A stretch of 64,000 nt of DNA from Tistrella mobilis KA081020-065 (GTDB lineage: Bacteria > Pseudomonadota > Alphaproteobacteria > Tistrellales > Tistrellaceae): the NCBI RefSeq assembly GCF_000264455.2, contig NC_017956.1:541501-605500 (forward strand), read 5' to 3'. Below the pieces are notes generated by a model that was given only the letters and a program-made list of their open reading frames with translations, ran no database searches and was not told the DNA's origin. This document shows, in pieces, positions 24,490 to 33,996 of this stretch (positions are counted from its first letter, which is position 1; each line of letters opens with the position of its first letter). Made by a program: the position numbers and the translations under genes.

Positions 24490-25986
24490 ATGCAGACCGG
24501 ACCTGCCATCTCCCACGATCCGGCGCTGTTCGCGGATATCGTGGACGCCACGCATGATGCGATCGTCGTGATCGATGATCACGGCATCGTGCAGTTCGCC
24601 AACCGTGCCACCGAACTGATCTTCGGCTACAGCCCGGTCGAGCTGGTCGGGCAAAGCGTCAATCTGCTGATGCGGCCCGAAGAGGCGGCGGGCCATGACC
24701 GCCATCTGCGCACGGTCGATCCCGACATTCGCCAGCGGATCATCGGCCGGGGCCGGCAATTGACCGGCCGCCGCCGCGACGGCACGCCGGTGCCGATCGA
24801 TCTGGTCGTCAGCATGCTGACCCGCAGCGACGATGTCCGGCTTTATATCGGCACGATCCGTGACCTGTCGGACCGGAGGCTGGCGGAAGAAAGCCTCAGG
24901 CTGTCCTTCGAAAGCACCGGCGTCGGTCAGGCCGTGGTCGGGCTCGACGGGCGGATGCTGCGGGTCAATCTGGCGCTGGCGCGCAGCCTGGGCCGCGAGG
25001 CGGCAGCCCTGGCCGGGGCGGATTTCCGCAGCCTGATCCATCCCGACGACCTGGCGGCCGCGGAACGCTGGCTGGCAGCCGCCCGGGTCGACGGCCGGCC
25101 GCTCGACGGCATGCGCCGCTACATTCATGCCGAAGGCCATATCGTCTGGTTCCGGGTGGCCGGCGCCGTGATCCGCGATGCCGACGGCCATCCCGCCCAT
25201 TGCATCACCCAGTTCGCCGATGTGACGCCGTTGGTCGAGGCGGAGCGCCGTCTGACCCGGGCGCTCGCCGCCGCCGAGACCGCGAGTGCGGCCAAATCCG
25301 CTTTCCTGGCCCATATGAACCACGAGCTGCGCACGCCGCTCAATGCTGTGATCGGCTTTGCCGAACTGCTGATCGAAGGGCTGCACGGGCCCTTGCCGCA
25401 GTGCCAGCGCGACTATGTCACCGCCATTCATCAGGCCGGGCGGCGACTGCTCGCCATCGTCGACGACATCCTGGATCTCACCCGCTTGGACGACCCGTCG
25501 CTGCTGGCGTCCGAGGCGGTGGATCTGGACCAGATCGTGCGCCAGGGGCTGGATCGGGCGGCAGCGGCCGAGGGCCGGCCCGATGTCACGGTCAAGGTGG
25601 CGATCGCCCCCGATGCGGCGCTTGCCGGCGATGCCACGGTGATGGTGCGGATCATCGCCAATCTGGCGTCGAACGCGATCAAGTTCGCGCGGCCCCGGGG
25701 TCAGGTCCGCATCGAGGCGATGCCGGGCACGGCCGGGGTGGTGATCCGGGTCGAGGATGACGGTCCCGGCATGCCCGATGCGCTGGCCCGCGACATCGGC
25801 CGGCCCTTCGAGACCGGCGGCGGCGTGCTGTCGCGCAACCATGGCGGGGCAGGGCTGGGCCTTGCCATCGTCCGCCGGCTGGTCACGCTGATGGGCGGCC
25901 GGATCCGGGTCGAAACCGGCCGCCTGGGCGGTGCGATGGTGATCGTCGACCTGCCGGACCGGCATGTCGACGAGCGTGCGGCCTGA
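24490..25986 (+). CDS. Soluble PAS-PAS sensor histidine kinase, paralogue 2
   Basis: 498 residues with the same plan as the kinase at 21584-23092: PAS1 (DATHDAIVVIDDHGIVQFANRA), PAS2, HisKA box HMNHELRTPLNAVIGFAELL, N box NLASNAIKF, G1 DDGPGMP, G2 GGAGLGLAIVRRL. Long stretches are identical between the two, including the RDLSDR and DILDLTRLDDPS regions, so this is a local duplication. The PAS1 region and the middle of the ATPase domain differ most, suggesting different signals. No dedicated response regulator nearby. Confidence 0.87.
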   Translation: MQTGPAISHDPALFADIVDATHDAIVVIDDHGIVQFANRATELIFGYSPVELVGQSVNLLMRPEEAAGHDRHLRTVDPDIRQRIIGRGRQLTGRRRDGTPVPIDLVVSMLTRSDDVRLYIGTIRDLSDRRLAEESLRLSFESTGVGQAVVGLDGRMLRVNLALARSLGREAAALAGADFRSLIHPDDLAAAERWLAAARVDGRPLDGMRRYIHAEGHIVWFRVAGAVIRDADGHPAHCITQFADVTPLVEAERRLTRALAAAETASAAKSAFLAHMNHELRTPLNAVIGFAELLIEGLHGPLPQCQRDYVTAIHQAGRRLLAIVDDILDLTRLDDPSLLASEAVDLDQIVRQGLDRAAAAEGRPDVTVKVAIAPDAALAGDATVMVRIIANLASNAIKFARPRGQVRIEAMPGTAGVVIRVEDDGPGMPDALARDIGRPFETGGGVLSRNHGGAGLGLAIVRRLVTLMGGRIRVETGRLGGAMVIVDLPDRHVDERAA

Positions 25987-26002
25987 TCTGGAGAAGAGCT
26001 GA

Positions 26003-27202
26003 TCAGAAGAAGGCCTGAATGCCGGTCTGGGCACGGCCCAGGATCAAGGCATGGATGTCGTGGGTGCCCTCGTAGGTGTTTACGGTTTCCAGGTTCACCA
26101 GGTGCCGGATGACGTGGAATTCGTCCGAGATGCCGTTGCCGCCATGCATGTCGCGGGCGAGGCGGGCGATGTCGAGCGCCTTGCCGACATTGTTGCGCTT
26201 GAACAGCGAGATCGCCTCGGGCGCCGCCCGCCCCTCGTCCATCAGCCGGCCCAGGCGCAGCACGCCCTGCAGGCCCAGCGTGATCTCGGTCTGCATGTCG
26301 GCCAGCTTCTTCTGGATCAGCTGGTTGGCGGCCAGCGGCCGGCCGAACTGCTTGCGGTCGATCACATACTGCCGGGCCTGGTGCCAGCAGAACTCGGCCG
26401 CGCCCATCGCCCCCCAGGCGATGCCGTAGCGGGCCTTGTTCAGGCAGCCGAACGGGCCCTTCAGCCCCTTCACGTTCGGCAGCAGGTTTTGCTCGGGCAC
26501 GAAGACGTCGTCGAGCACGATCTCGCCGGTGATCGAGGCGCGGAGCGACATCTTGCCCTGGATCTTGGGCGTCGAGAACCCGTCCATGCCCCGCTCGACC
26601 ACGAAACCGCGGATCACGTCGTCATCGGTCTTGGCCCAGACCACCGCGATATCGGCGATCGGCGAATTGGTGATCCACATCTTGGCGCCGTTCAGCCGCC
26701 AGCCGCCATCGACCTTCGTGGCCCGGGTCTTCATGCCGCCCGGATCCGAGCCGTGATCGGGCTCGGTCAGGCCGAAGCAGCCGACCATCTCGCCGGTGGC
26801 GAGTTTCGGCAGGTATTTCCGGCGCTGCTCTTCCGAGCCATAGGCATAGATCGGGTGCATGACCAGCGACGACTGCACGCTCATCGCCGAGCGGTAGCCG
26901 CTGTCCACCCGCTCCACCTCGCGGGAGATCAGGCCATAGGCGACATGCGAGACGCCCGGGCAGCCGTATTCCTCGGGCAGGGTCGGGCCCAGCAGGCCCA
27001 GGGCACCCATCTCGTTCATGATCTCGCGGTCGAAATGCTCACGCCGGGTGCCGTCGATCACCCGGGTCAGCAGCCGGTCGCGGGCGAAGTCGCGGGCTGA
27101 ATCGCGGATCATCCGTTCGTCTTCGGTCAGCTGGTCATCGAACAGCAGCGGGTCGGACCAGTCGAAGGCGGCGGCTTTGGGCGAGGTTTCCATATGGCTC
27201 AT
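26003..27202 (-). CDS. gcdH: Glutaryl-CoA dehydrogenase
   Basis: 399 residues of the acyl-CoA dehydrogenase family. [20 protein letters not shown] is nearly the same as in characterised glutaryl-CoA dehydrogenases, including the Arg that holds the substrate carboxylate. The catalytic base is the Glu of [24 protein letters not shown] is the FAD region. It oxidises and decarboxylates glutaryl-CoA to crotonyl-CoA in lysine and tryptophan breakdown. It is monocistronic, facing away from the nitroreductase gene. Two starts (27202 or 27193) are possible. Confidence 0.93.
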   Translation of the reverse strand: MSHMETSPKAAAFDWSDPLLFDDQLTEDERMIRDSARDFARDRLLTRVIDGTRREHFDREIMNEMGALGLLGPTLPEEYGCPGVSHVAYGLISREVERVDSGYRSAMSVQSSLVMHPIYAYGSEEQRRKYLPKLATGEMVGCFGLTEPDHGSDPGGMKTRATKVDGGWRLNGAKMWITNSPIADIAVVWAKTDDDVIRGFVVERGMDGFSTPKIQGKMSLRASITGEIVLDDVFVPEQNLLPNVKGLKGPFGCLNKARYGIAWGAMGAAEFCWHQARQYVIDRKQFGRPLAANQLIQKKLADMQTEITLGLQGVLRLGRLMDEGRAAPEAISLFKRNNVGKALDIARLARDMHGGNGISDEFHVIRHLVNLETVNTYEGTHDIHALILGRAQTGIQAFF

Positions 27203-27350
27203 CGGTGTTCTGGCCTTGTCGCGGGTCTTGTGGAGCGTCTCCTGCCGTCGAATATAAGGAGGCGACAGGGCGGTGTGGCCGAAAAATCGGCCATGTCCGC
27301 TTTGCGGAATATATGACTGCCACGCGGAATAAAATCAGCGGAGACGGAGC

Positions 27351-28019
27351 ATGAGCGAAGCCCTGACCGGCGAGGATCTGGCCCCCTATGGCTGGAACGG
27401 GCATGCGCCCGAAGACTGGGCGCCCGATCTGGCGGCGATCAAGCGCGCCGCGGCGGAGCCGGAGATCCTGCCGCTGCTCTCGGCACGCTGGAGCCCGCGG
27501 GCCTTTGCCGATGTCGATCTGTCCCTCGACGATCTGGCGCCGGTCTTCGAGGCGGCACGCTGGGCGCCCTCGGCCAATAATCAGCAGCCCTGGGTGTTCG
27601 TGGCTGCCAGCCGGTCCGAGGATCCGGAGGGCTTCGAGCGTCTGGCCAATTGCCTGCTGCCGGGCAACCGGCGCTGGGCACCCCGGGCGCCGGTGCTGAT
27701 GCTGGCTGCGGCGCGGACGCTGCGTCCTGACGGCAAGCCGATCGGCACGGCGCTCTACGATCTGGGGCTGGCCGTCGGCATGATGTCGGTGCAGGCCACC
27801 GCCGAGGGGTTGTGGCTCCACCAGATGGCCGGCTTCGATGCCGGGGTCGCCACCGGCACGCTCGGCCTGCCGGAAGACGTGCAGCCGGTGGCGATGATTG
27901 CGATCGGCCCGATCGGCGATGCCGCCGAGCTGCCCGAAGATCTGCGCGGCCGGGAAATCTCGGCGCGGGAACGCCAGCCCCGCGACGCCTTCGTTCACCG
28001 TGGCCGCTTCGGCGGCTGA
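27351..28019 (+). CDS. Nitroreductase-family flavoprotein
   Basis: 222 residues. SARWSPRAFADVDLSLDDLAPVFEAARWAPSANNQQPW is the FMN-binding N-terminal region of the NfsB/nitroreductase family, and the C-terminus carries VQPVAMIAIG. NAD(P)H-dependent reduction of nitro compounds or quinones is the family role. Monocistronic, divergent from gcdH with 148 bases between, and closed by a strong hairpin. Confidence 0.87.
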   Translation: MSEALTGEDLAPYGWNGHAPEDWAPDLAAIKRAAAEPEILPLLSARWSPRAFADVDLSLDDLAPVFEAARWAPSANNQQPWVFVAASRSEDPEGFERLANCLLPGNRRWAPRAPVLMLAAARTLRPDGKPIGTALYDLGLAVGMMSVQATAEGLWLHQMAGFDAGVATGTLGLPEDVQPVAMIAIGPIGDAAELPEDLRGREISARERQPRDAFVHRGRFGG

Positions 28020-28032
28020 GGCTGACGTCCTT

Positions 28033-28058
28033 GCGGCCGGCCGGGTCGGGCCGGCCGC
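28033..28058. terminator. Hairpin between convergent genes
   Basis: Inverted repeat GCGGCCGGCC and GGCCGGCCGC around a 6-base loop, between the nitroreductase and the convergent substrate-binding protein gene. Likely a bidirectional terminator; no T-run. Confidence 0.7.
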
Positions 28059-28065
28059 GGATGTC

Positions 28066-29298
28066 TCAGTTCAGGATCGGGCAGAGCGCCGGATCCATCG
28101 GCCGGATGACATCGGCTGCCGGCACCCGGTCGAGCACCCTGTAATAGTCCCAGGGACCCGTCGACGCGGCGGGGGTCTTCACCTCCACCAGGTGGTAGTC
28201 GCGCATCAGCCGGCCGTCCCTGCGGACCTCGGCGTCCCTGGTGAAGAAATCATTCACCCGGATCTCGCGCATCTTCGCCGCCACCGCCCGCGGCTCGTCG
28301 GTGCCGGCGGCCTCCACCGCCTTCAGATAGTGCAGCACCGCCGAATAGGTGCCGGCATGGATCTGGGACGGCATGTTGCCGCCGGTGGCGGCCTCGAAAC
28401 GTTTCGCGAAGGCGCGGGTGGCGTCATCCATGTCCCAGTAGAAGCCGGTCACCACCTGCAGCCCCTGGGCGACCTCCAGTCCCAGCCCGTGGACGGTGTG
28501 CAGATAGAATACCGTCGCCGCCAGCTTCTGCCCGCCCTGGGTGAGGCCGAATTCCGAGGCCTGCTTGATGGTGTTGATGGTATCGACGCCGGCATTGGCG
28601 AGCGCCACGATTTTGGCACCCGAGGCCTGGGCCTGCAGCACATACGAGGAATAGTCGGTGGTGCCGATCGGGTGGCGCACCGCCCCCAGAACCTTGCCTC
28701 CGGCCGCTTCCACCACCGGGGTCAGCGCCCCTTCCATCGCCTTGGCGAAGGCGTAATCGGCCGAGATGTAGTACCAGCTGTCTCCGCCCTGGGCGACCAC
28801 GGCCTTGCCGATCGCCTGGGCGATCGAGAAGGTGTCGTAGAGCCAGAGGAAGCCGGTTTCGGCACAATCCTGGCCATAGATCCGGTCATTGGCCGAGCCG
28901 ACATGGACCACCAGCCGCCCGTCGCTTTTGGCCAGTTCCTGGACGGCCAGCGAGACTGCCGAATTGGCGATGTCGAAGATGCCGTCGACGCCGTCCTGAT
29001 CATACCAGCGCCGCGCGGTGCCGGCGCCGATATCCGGCTTGTTCTGATGGTCGGCCGCGACGACCTCGATCGGCTTGTCGAGCACGGTGCCGCCGAAATC
29101 CTCGATCGCCAGCCGCGCGGCAGCGGCCGAGCCGGGGCCCGAGGTATCGGCATAGGCGCCCGACTGATCGTTCATCACCCCGATCCGCACCACCTCGCCG
29201 CTGATCTCTGCCGCTGCCGCCATGCCGGCCGTGCCGCAGATCAGGCCGGCCGCCAGCGCCGTGCCGAACAGACCCCGCTTCACCCGTTCCATCGTCAT
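28066..29298 (-). CDS. Orphan LivK-type ABC substrate-binding protein
   Basis: 410 residues with a signal peptide (RGLFGTALAAGLICGTAGMAAAA). The mature part (VRIGVMNDQSGAYADTSGPGS, then IEDFGGTVLDKPIEVVAADHQNK) belongs to the branched-chain amino acid type periplasmic-binding family often found with aromatic or acyl substrates. No permease or ATPase gene is next to it, so it must use a transporter encoded elsewhere. GGAGG precedes the start. It is divergent from the acyl-CoA synthetase gene, and TetR-type operators lie in the shared control region. Confidence 0.88.
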   Translation of the reverse strand: MTMERVKRGLFGTALAAGLICGTAGMAAAAEISGEVVRIGVMNDQSGAYADTSGPGSAAAARLAIEDFGGTVLDKPIEVVAADHQNKPDIGAGTARRWYDQDGVDGIFDIANSAVSLAVQELAKSDGRLVVHVGSANDRIYGQDCAETGFLWLYDTFSIAQAIGKAVVAQGGDSWYYISADYAFAKAMEGALTPVVEAAGGKVLGAVRHPIGTTDYSSYVLQAQASGAKIVALANAGVDTINTIKQASEFGLTQGGQKLAATVFYLHTVHGLGLEVAQGLQVVTGFYWDMDDATRAFAKRFEAATGGNMPSQIHAGTYSAVLHYLKAVEAAGTDEPRAVAAKMREIRVNDFFTRDAEVRRDGRLMRDYHLVEVKTPAASTGPWDYYRVLDRVPAADVIRPMDPALCPILN

Positions 29299-29373
29299 CG
29301 TCTCCCTCCCTCTGGTCCGGCTCGTGGCCGGGCTCGTTTGCGGGCGAGTTTAGCAGAGCTTCCGACATTAGAA

Positions 29374-29388
29374 AAACAAGTGTTTGGT
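29374..29388. promoter_or_regulatory. TetR-type operator, site C
   Basis: AAACAAGTGTTTGGT lies 75 bases upstream of the substrate-binding protein start. It is nearly the core of the operator next to the TetR gene at 48541-49131 (AAACAATTGTTTGGT), differing at one base. Confidence 0.55.
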
Positions 29389-29454
29389 AGTTTTAGGGGC
29401 GGGCCGCTTTCGGCCTGGACAGGCGGGAAGATGCAGGCCAGAGTCGATATAATG

Positions 29455-29476
29455 AACCAAACAATGGTTTGTTTAA
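29455..29476. promoter_or_regulatory. TetR-type operator, site B
   Basis: AACCAAACAATGGTTTGTTT lies 55 bases before the acyl-CoA synthetase start. Read against the complement of the site at 49275-49298 (AACCAAACAATTGTTTGTT), 18 of 19 bases agree. This predicts control by the same TetR regulator. Confidence 0.65.
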
Positions 29477-29531
29477 TCGCCGCCCGCCGGGCCACTCCGG
29501 CGGGAAGAGCCAGACGGAGGACACGCAGGAG

Positions 29532-31163
29532 ATGACCGTGGTGACGCAGCCGGCCCTCTCTGACCGGACGGGATCCGGGGAGAGTGAGGGTGCCTGGGAC
29601 CGGCCCGACGACATCCATGTCTATCTGCCCGAAATCTGGGCGGTGCATGCCCGCCATTTCCCCGAGAAGGACGCCATCGTCTGTGGCGAAGACCGGCTCA
29701 GCTGGCGCGGTTTCGACCAGGCGATGAACCGGCTGGCCAATGCCCTCCATGCCCGCGGGCTCGGCCGCGGCGACAAGGTCGCGGTGCTGCTCGGCAACGA
29801 GATCCTCACCATCCCGGTGATGTTCGGCGTGGTCAAGGCCAGGGCCTGTCTGGTGCCGCTGTCGGCCATGCTGACGCCTGACCAGCTGGCCCATCTGATC
29901 ACCGATTCCGGGGCCACGACCCTGATCGTCGCCTCCGGGCTGATCGAGCGGATCGCACCGGTCCGGGACCGGCTCGACCAGATCGCACCGGACCGGTTCG
30001 TGGTGCTGGGCGGCGAGCGGCCGGGCTGGGTGGCTTACGAAGATTTCCTGGGCGATGCGCCCGCGACCCAGCCGCCCGTGCGCTATGCCCCGGATGACCC
30101 GTTCAACATCATCTACAGCTCCGGCACCACCGGCCTGCCCAAGGGCATCGTCCAGACCCACCGGGCGCGGCAGCACTGGTCATTCTCCAACGCCATCGAG
30201 ATGCGCTTCGATCAGACCTCGCAGGCGCTGACCACCACCGCGCTCTACTCAAACGGCACCTGGCTGATGGTGCTGCCGGTGCTGTTCACCGGCGGCACGC
30301 TCCATATCCTGCCGCAATTCGACCCGGCGGCTTTCATTGAGACGGTGGCACGGGAGCGGATCACCCACACCTTCATGGTGCCGACCCAGTACATCCTGAC
30401 CCTGGCCTCTCCGGCGCTCGATCAGGCCGACCTCTCCAGCCTCAAGACCATGCTCTCGGCCGGATCCCCCCTCAGGCCCGACACCAAGCAGGCGGTGCTG
30501 GCGCGGATGGGGCCGGGGCTTTACGAGCTTTACGGCCTGACCGAAGGCTTCGCGACCATGCTGAAGCCCGAATTCCATGCAACCCGGTTGAGCTCGGTCG
30601 GCACGCCGGTGCTGGGTTTCGAGGTCCGGATCATTGACGACGAGGGGCGCGAGTTGCCGGCAGGCGAGGCGGGCGAGATCGCCGGTTATGGCGCCGGCAT
30701 GATGGCCGGCTATCACGGCCGGCCCGAGGCGACCGCCGCCGCGATCTGGCGGGACGAGCGCGGCCGCAGCTTCATCCGCACCGGCGATATCGGCAGGCTG
30801 GACGAGGCGGGCTTCCTCTACATCCTCGACCGCAAGAAGGACATGATCGTCTCGGGCGGCTTCAACGTCTTCCCGACCGATGTCGAGACCGTGCTGGGCG
30901 GCCATCCCGATGTGCTCGACGTGACGGTGATCGGCGTGCCGCATGAAAAATGGGGCGAGGCGGCGCTGGCGCTGGTGATCCCGCGCGACGGCGCCCGGGT
31001 CACAGAGGCCGATCTCAAGGCTTGGGCGAATGACCGGCTGGCCAAGACCCAGCGCCTGACGGCTGTGGAGTTCCGCGCGGAATTTCCGCGCAACGCGCTC
31101 GGCAAGGTGCTGAAGCGCGAGCTGCGCGCGCCCTATTGGGCGGCGGAGGGGCGGGTGATCTGA
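29532..31163 (+). CDS. Acyl-CoA synthetase (AMP-forming)
   Basis: 543 residues of the ANL adenylate-forming family. The P-loop is IIYSSGTTGLPKGIVQTH, the adenine region YELYGLTEG, the hinge IRTGDIGRLDEAGFLYILDRKKDMI, and the catalytic Lys is in ALGKVLKREL near the end. It makes an acyl-CoA from a free acid and ATP. The start at 29532 follows GGAGG. TetR-type operators upstream link it to the P450/crotonase region near 49-51 kb, suggesting activation of a substrate then broken down by those enzymes. Acid specificity unknown. Confidence 0.9.
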   Translation: MTVVTQPALSDRTGSGESEGAWDRPDDIHVYLPEIWAVHARHFPEKDAIVCGEDRLSWRGFDQAMNRLANALHARGLGRGDKVAVLLGNEILTIPVMFGVVKARACLVPLSAMLTPDQLAHLITDSGATTLIVASGLIERIAPVRDRLDQIAPDRFVVLGGERPGWVAYEDFLGDAPATQPPVRYAPDDPFNIIYSSGTTGLPKGIVQTHRARQHWSFSNAIEMRFDQTSQALTTTALYSNGTWLMVLPVLFTGGTLHILPQFDPAAFIETVARERITHTFMVPTQYILTLASPALDQADLSSLKTMLSAGSPLRPDTKQAVLARMGPGLYELYGLTEGFATMLKPEFHATRLSSVGTPVLGFEVRIIDDEGRELPAGEAGEIAGYGAGMMAGYHGRPEATAAAIWRDERGRSFIRTGDIGRLDEAGFLYILDRKKDMIVSGGFNVFPTDVETVLGGHPDVLDVTVIGVPHEKWGEAALALVIPRDGARVTEADLKAWANDRLAKTQRLTAVEFRAEFPRNALGKVLKRELRAPYWAAEGRVI

Positions 31164-31188
31164 TCGGCGGTCGGTTGGCTGGTCGTGG

Positions 31189-32373
31189 TCACGCCCGCGC
31201 CGGCCGCTGCGATATCTCGAGCGCGAGCATGGCGACCACCACGAAGGCGAGCGAGGCGGCGGGCAGCAGCAGTGGCCCCGCCCCGCCATGTACCGCCACC
31301 CCCACGCCCGAGCCCAGCGACATGCCTGCATAGAGCGCGGACGCATTGAGCGCGAGAGCGAGGCCGGCGCGATCGCCGGCCAGATCCACCAGGCGCTTCT
31401 GCTGGGGGGCCATGAACGACATGGCCGTGATTGCCCAGACCGACATCAGCAGATAGAGCGGAACCAGCCCGCCCGGCACCACCAGTGCCGCGGCGAAGCC
31501 CAGACCCAGGGCGGTGAGGGTGATGCGCAGCGTGCTGACGGCACCGAAACGGCGTTCCAGCACGGCACCCAGCGCATTGCCGATCAGCCCGCCGGCGCCG
31601 TAGATGAACATGGCGGTGGGGACCGCGGTTTCGGGCAGGACGCGGCCGCCGGCCTCGGCGACGGCGGTCATCCAGGGGGCGAGCAGGGCGTAGGTGACGA
31701 AGATGCCGGACATCTGCATCAGCGGCACCACCAGCGCCATGCCGATCCGCCGGTCGACCATCATACGCAGCAGCACTCTCGCACCCGAGCGGGAGCCGCG
31801 CAGCCCCCCGGGCACGGTCGCGCGCACCGCCAGGGCGACCAGCACGGCAATTGCAGCGATCCCCCAGGTGACGCCGCGCCAGCCGATCGCGATCCCGGCC
31901 ATGCTGCAGATCGGCACGCCGATCACCACCGCCGCAGTCATGCCGCCGAAGACGGTAGCCAGTGCCGAGGCCCGGCGGTCTTCGTCGACCAGAATGGCAC
32001 CGGTGGCCGAGACGGTCGGGCCGACCAGACCCGCCCCCAGCGCCATCACCGTGCGGCCGGCGACCAGCATTCCGTAGCTTTGTGCCAGCGCACAGAGCAC
32101 GGCGCCCAGGCACACGCCTGCAAGCCCGGTCATCACCATCCGTCGCCGGTCGCGATCGCCGAACAGGATCTGCATGGCCGGTGCGGCGAGCGCATAGGTG
32201 ATGGCGAAGGCCGTGACCAGCCCGCCCACGGCAGACGGGGGGAGGTTGAGGTCGGCGGTGAGCGGCTGGGCGAAGCCGATCACCGACATGGAGGCGACAC
32301 CCACGGTGAAATAGCCGCCGGCAAGAGCCAGCAGGGCAGGAAGACGGCGGGTGGCGCGGGTGTGACGGGGCAT
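31189..32373 (-). CDS. MFS transporter (YnfM/AraJ-like)
   Basis: 394 residues with about twelve hydrophobic helices; ALLALAGGYFTVGVASMSVIGFAQPL is the first, and motif A is in FGDRDRRRMVM. The start at 32373 precedes the basic MPRHTRATRR. It converges on the acyl-CoA synthetase gene and is divergent from a LysR gene, the usual arrangement for an efflux pump and its regulator. Substrate unknown. Confidence 0.85.
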   Translation of the reverse strand: MPRHTRATRRLPALLALAGGYFTVGVASMSVIGFAQPLTADLNLPPSAVGGLVTAFAITYALAAPAMQILFGDRDRRRMVMTGLAGVCLGAVLCALAQSYGMLVAGRTVMALGAGLVGPTVSATGAILVDEDRRASALATVFGGMTAAVVIGVPICSMAGIAIGWRGVTWGIAAIAVLVALAVRATVPGGLRGSRSGARVLLRMMVDRRIGMALVVPLMQMSGIFVTYALLAPWMTAVAEAGGRVLPETAVPTAMFIYGAGGLIGNALGAVLERRFGAVSTLRITLTALGLGFAAALVVPGGLVPLYLLMSVWAITAMSFMAPQQKRLVDLAGDRAGLALALNASALYAGMSLGSGVGVAVHGGAGPLLLPAASLAFVVVAMLALEISQRPARA

Positions 32374-32511
32374 GCGGACGTCCTGTGCGCCGGCAGGGCC
32401 GGCGATTGCGATGGAATGTCGGGTGCGGAGATCGGATGGCTCCGGCCGTTGAAGCTGCCTTCGGCTCTGGCATAATTCAAATCGATGTTTCGTATAGGAA
32501 GGATAATCTGC

Positions 32512-33438
32512 ATGGATCTGCCGCGGCATGATCTGGGCCTGCTGCTGTCGCTGGATGTGCTGCTGGCGGAACGCAGCGTCACCCGCGCCGCCCGCCGGCT
32601 GGGGATCAGCCAGCCGGCGCTGTCGGCCCAGCTCGCGCGCCTGCGCGACCTGTTCGACGACCCCCTGCTGGTCCGATCTGGCCGCACGTTGGTGCCGACC
32701 AGCCGCGCCGAGGCACTGCGCCAGCCGCTCAATCGCCTGCTCGACGAGCTTCAGTCTCTGGTTGCCGCGGAACTCCCCTTCGATCCCATGGCCGGGCCGG
32801 TGACGGTGCGGGTGATCGCCACCGACTATATTCACGCCGCGGTGACCGGCCGGCTGGTTGCGGCCTTCGAAGGCCGCGGCGATGTGCCGGCACCGGATAC
32901 ACGGGTTGTGCCCGACACCCGGGTGGTCATGATGGCCCACGACCCGCAGCGCAGCCGTCAGGATCTGGAAGAGGGCTGCGCGGATCTGATGATCGCCTCA
33001 GAGCCCCTGTTGCCCCAGGGGGCGATCCGCAGCCGGCTGTTCGACGAACGTTTCGTAGCCGTGCAACGGCGCGGGCATCCGCGTGGTACGGGGCCGTTCG
33101 ATCTGGATGAATTCTGCCGCCTGCCTCATGTCCTGGTGTCGCCGGTCGGTGGCGCACTGCGCGGGGTGACCGACGAGGCGCTGGCGGCCCTCGGCCGTAC
33201 CCGCCGGATCGCGGCCTCGGTGTCGAGTTTTCTGCAACTGCCGCCGCTGCTGGCCCGCACGGACCTGATCGCCATGGCGCCAGAGCGTCTGGCCATGGCC
33301 TGCACCCGCGATCTCGACATCTTCGAGCCGCCGGTGACCGTGCCGGGGTTTACCATCCATCTGGCCTGGCATCCGCGCCGCGACCGCGATCCCAAGATCT
33401 GCTGGCTGCGCCGTGAAATTCAGGCGCTGCATCTGTGA
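32512..33438 (+). CDS. LysR-family transcriptional regulator
   Basis: 308 residues. The N-terminal winged helix reads [38 protein letters not shown], of the NodD/LeuO-like subgroup. The C-terminus is a ligand-binding domain. AAGGA lies 11 bases before the ATG at 32512; an in-frame start at 32485 is less likely. It is divergent from the MFS gene, with 138 bases between, and probably controls it. Confidence 0.87.
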   Translation: MDLPRHDLGLLLSLDVLLAERSVTRAARRLGISQPALSAQLARLRDLFDDPLLVRSGRTLVPTSRAEALRQPLNRLLDELQSLVAAELPFDPMAGPVTVRVIATDYIHAAVTGRLVAAFEGRGDVPAPDTRVVPDTRVVMMAHDPQRSRQDLEEGCADLMIASEPLLPQGAIRSRLFDERFVAVQRRGHPRGTGPFDLDEFCRLPHVLVSPVGGALRGVTDEALAALGRTRRIAASVSSFLQLPPLLARTDLIAMAPERLAMACTRDLDIFEPPVTVPGFTIHLAWHPRRDRDPKICWLRREIQALHL

Positions 33439-33499
33439 CCGGTTCCGCCCGGCCATGCTATATCTCCGCCGTCACATTCGTGCAGGAAGGCGGCCCGTC

Positions 33500-33991
33500 A
33501 TGGCGAAATCCGGGAAACCCACGGCATCCACCCGCGCCACCCAGGCCCTCGCCCGCGCCGGCATCGCCTTCGAGACGCTGACCTATGACTATGATCCCGA
33601 TGCCGAGCGTATCGGCCTGCAGGCGGCCGAGGCGATCGGGGAGCCGCCGCGGCGGGTGCTGAAAACGCTGATGGCCGAGGTCGACGGCCGCGCGGTCTGC
33701 GTGGTGGTGCCGTCGGATCACGAGGTGAGCATGAAAAGGCTCGCCCAGGCCTTCGGCGGCAAGGCGGCGGTGATGATGCGCCCGACCGATGCCGAGCGCA
33801 TCACCGGCTATCATGTCGGCGGCATCAGCCCCTTCGGCCAGAAGAAGCGGGTGCCGACCGCGGTCGAGGCGGCGGCGATGGCCGAGCCTTATGTCCTCGT
33901 GAATGGCGGCCAGCGCGGGCTTCAGGCGAAGCTCGCACCGGCCGATCTGGTCCGGGCGCTGGGGGCGGTGACCGCGCCGCTGATCGCCTGA
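33500..33991 (+). CDS. ybaK: Cys-tRNA(Pro)/Cys-tRNA(Cys) deacylase YbaK
   Basis: 163 residues matching YbaK/EbsC: GEPPRRVLKTLMAEVDGRAVCVVVPSD and VGGISPFGQKKRVPT are the family core, with the essential Lys in VLKTL. It clears Cys mischarged on tRNA(Pro) by ProRS. AGGAAGG precedes the ATG. It ends 5 bases before the convergent esterase gene. Confidence 0.92.
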   Translation: MAKSGKPTASTRATQALARAGIAFETLTYDYDPDAERIGLQAAEAIGEPPRRVLKTLMAEVDGRAVCVVVPSDHEVSMKRLAQAFGGKAAVMMRPTDAERITGYHVGGISPFGQKKRVPTAVEAAAMAEPYVLVNGGQRGLQAKLAPADLVRALGAVTAPLIA

Positions 33992-33996
33992 CCCCG

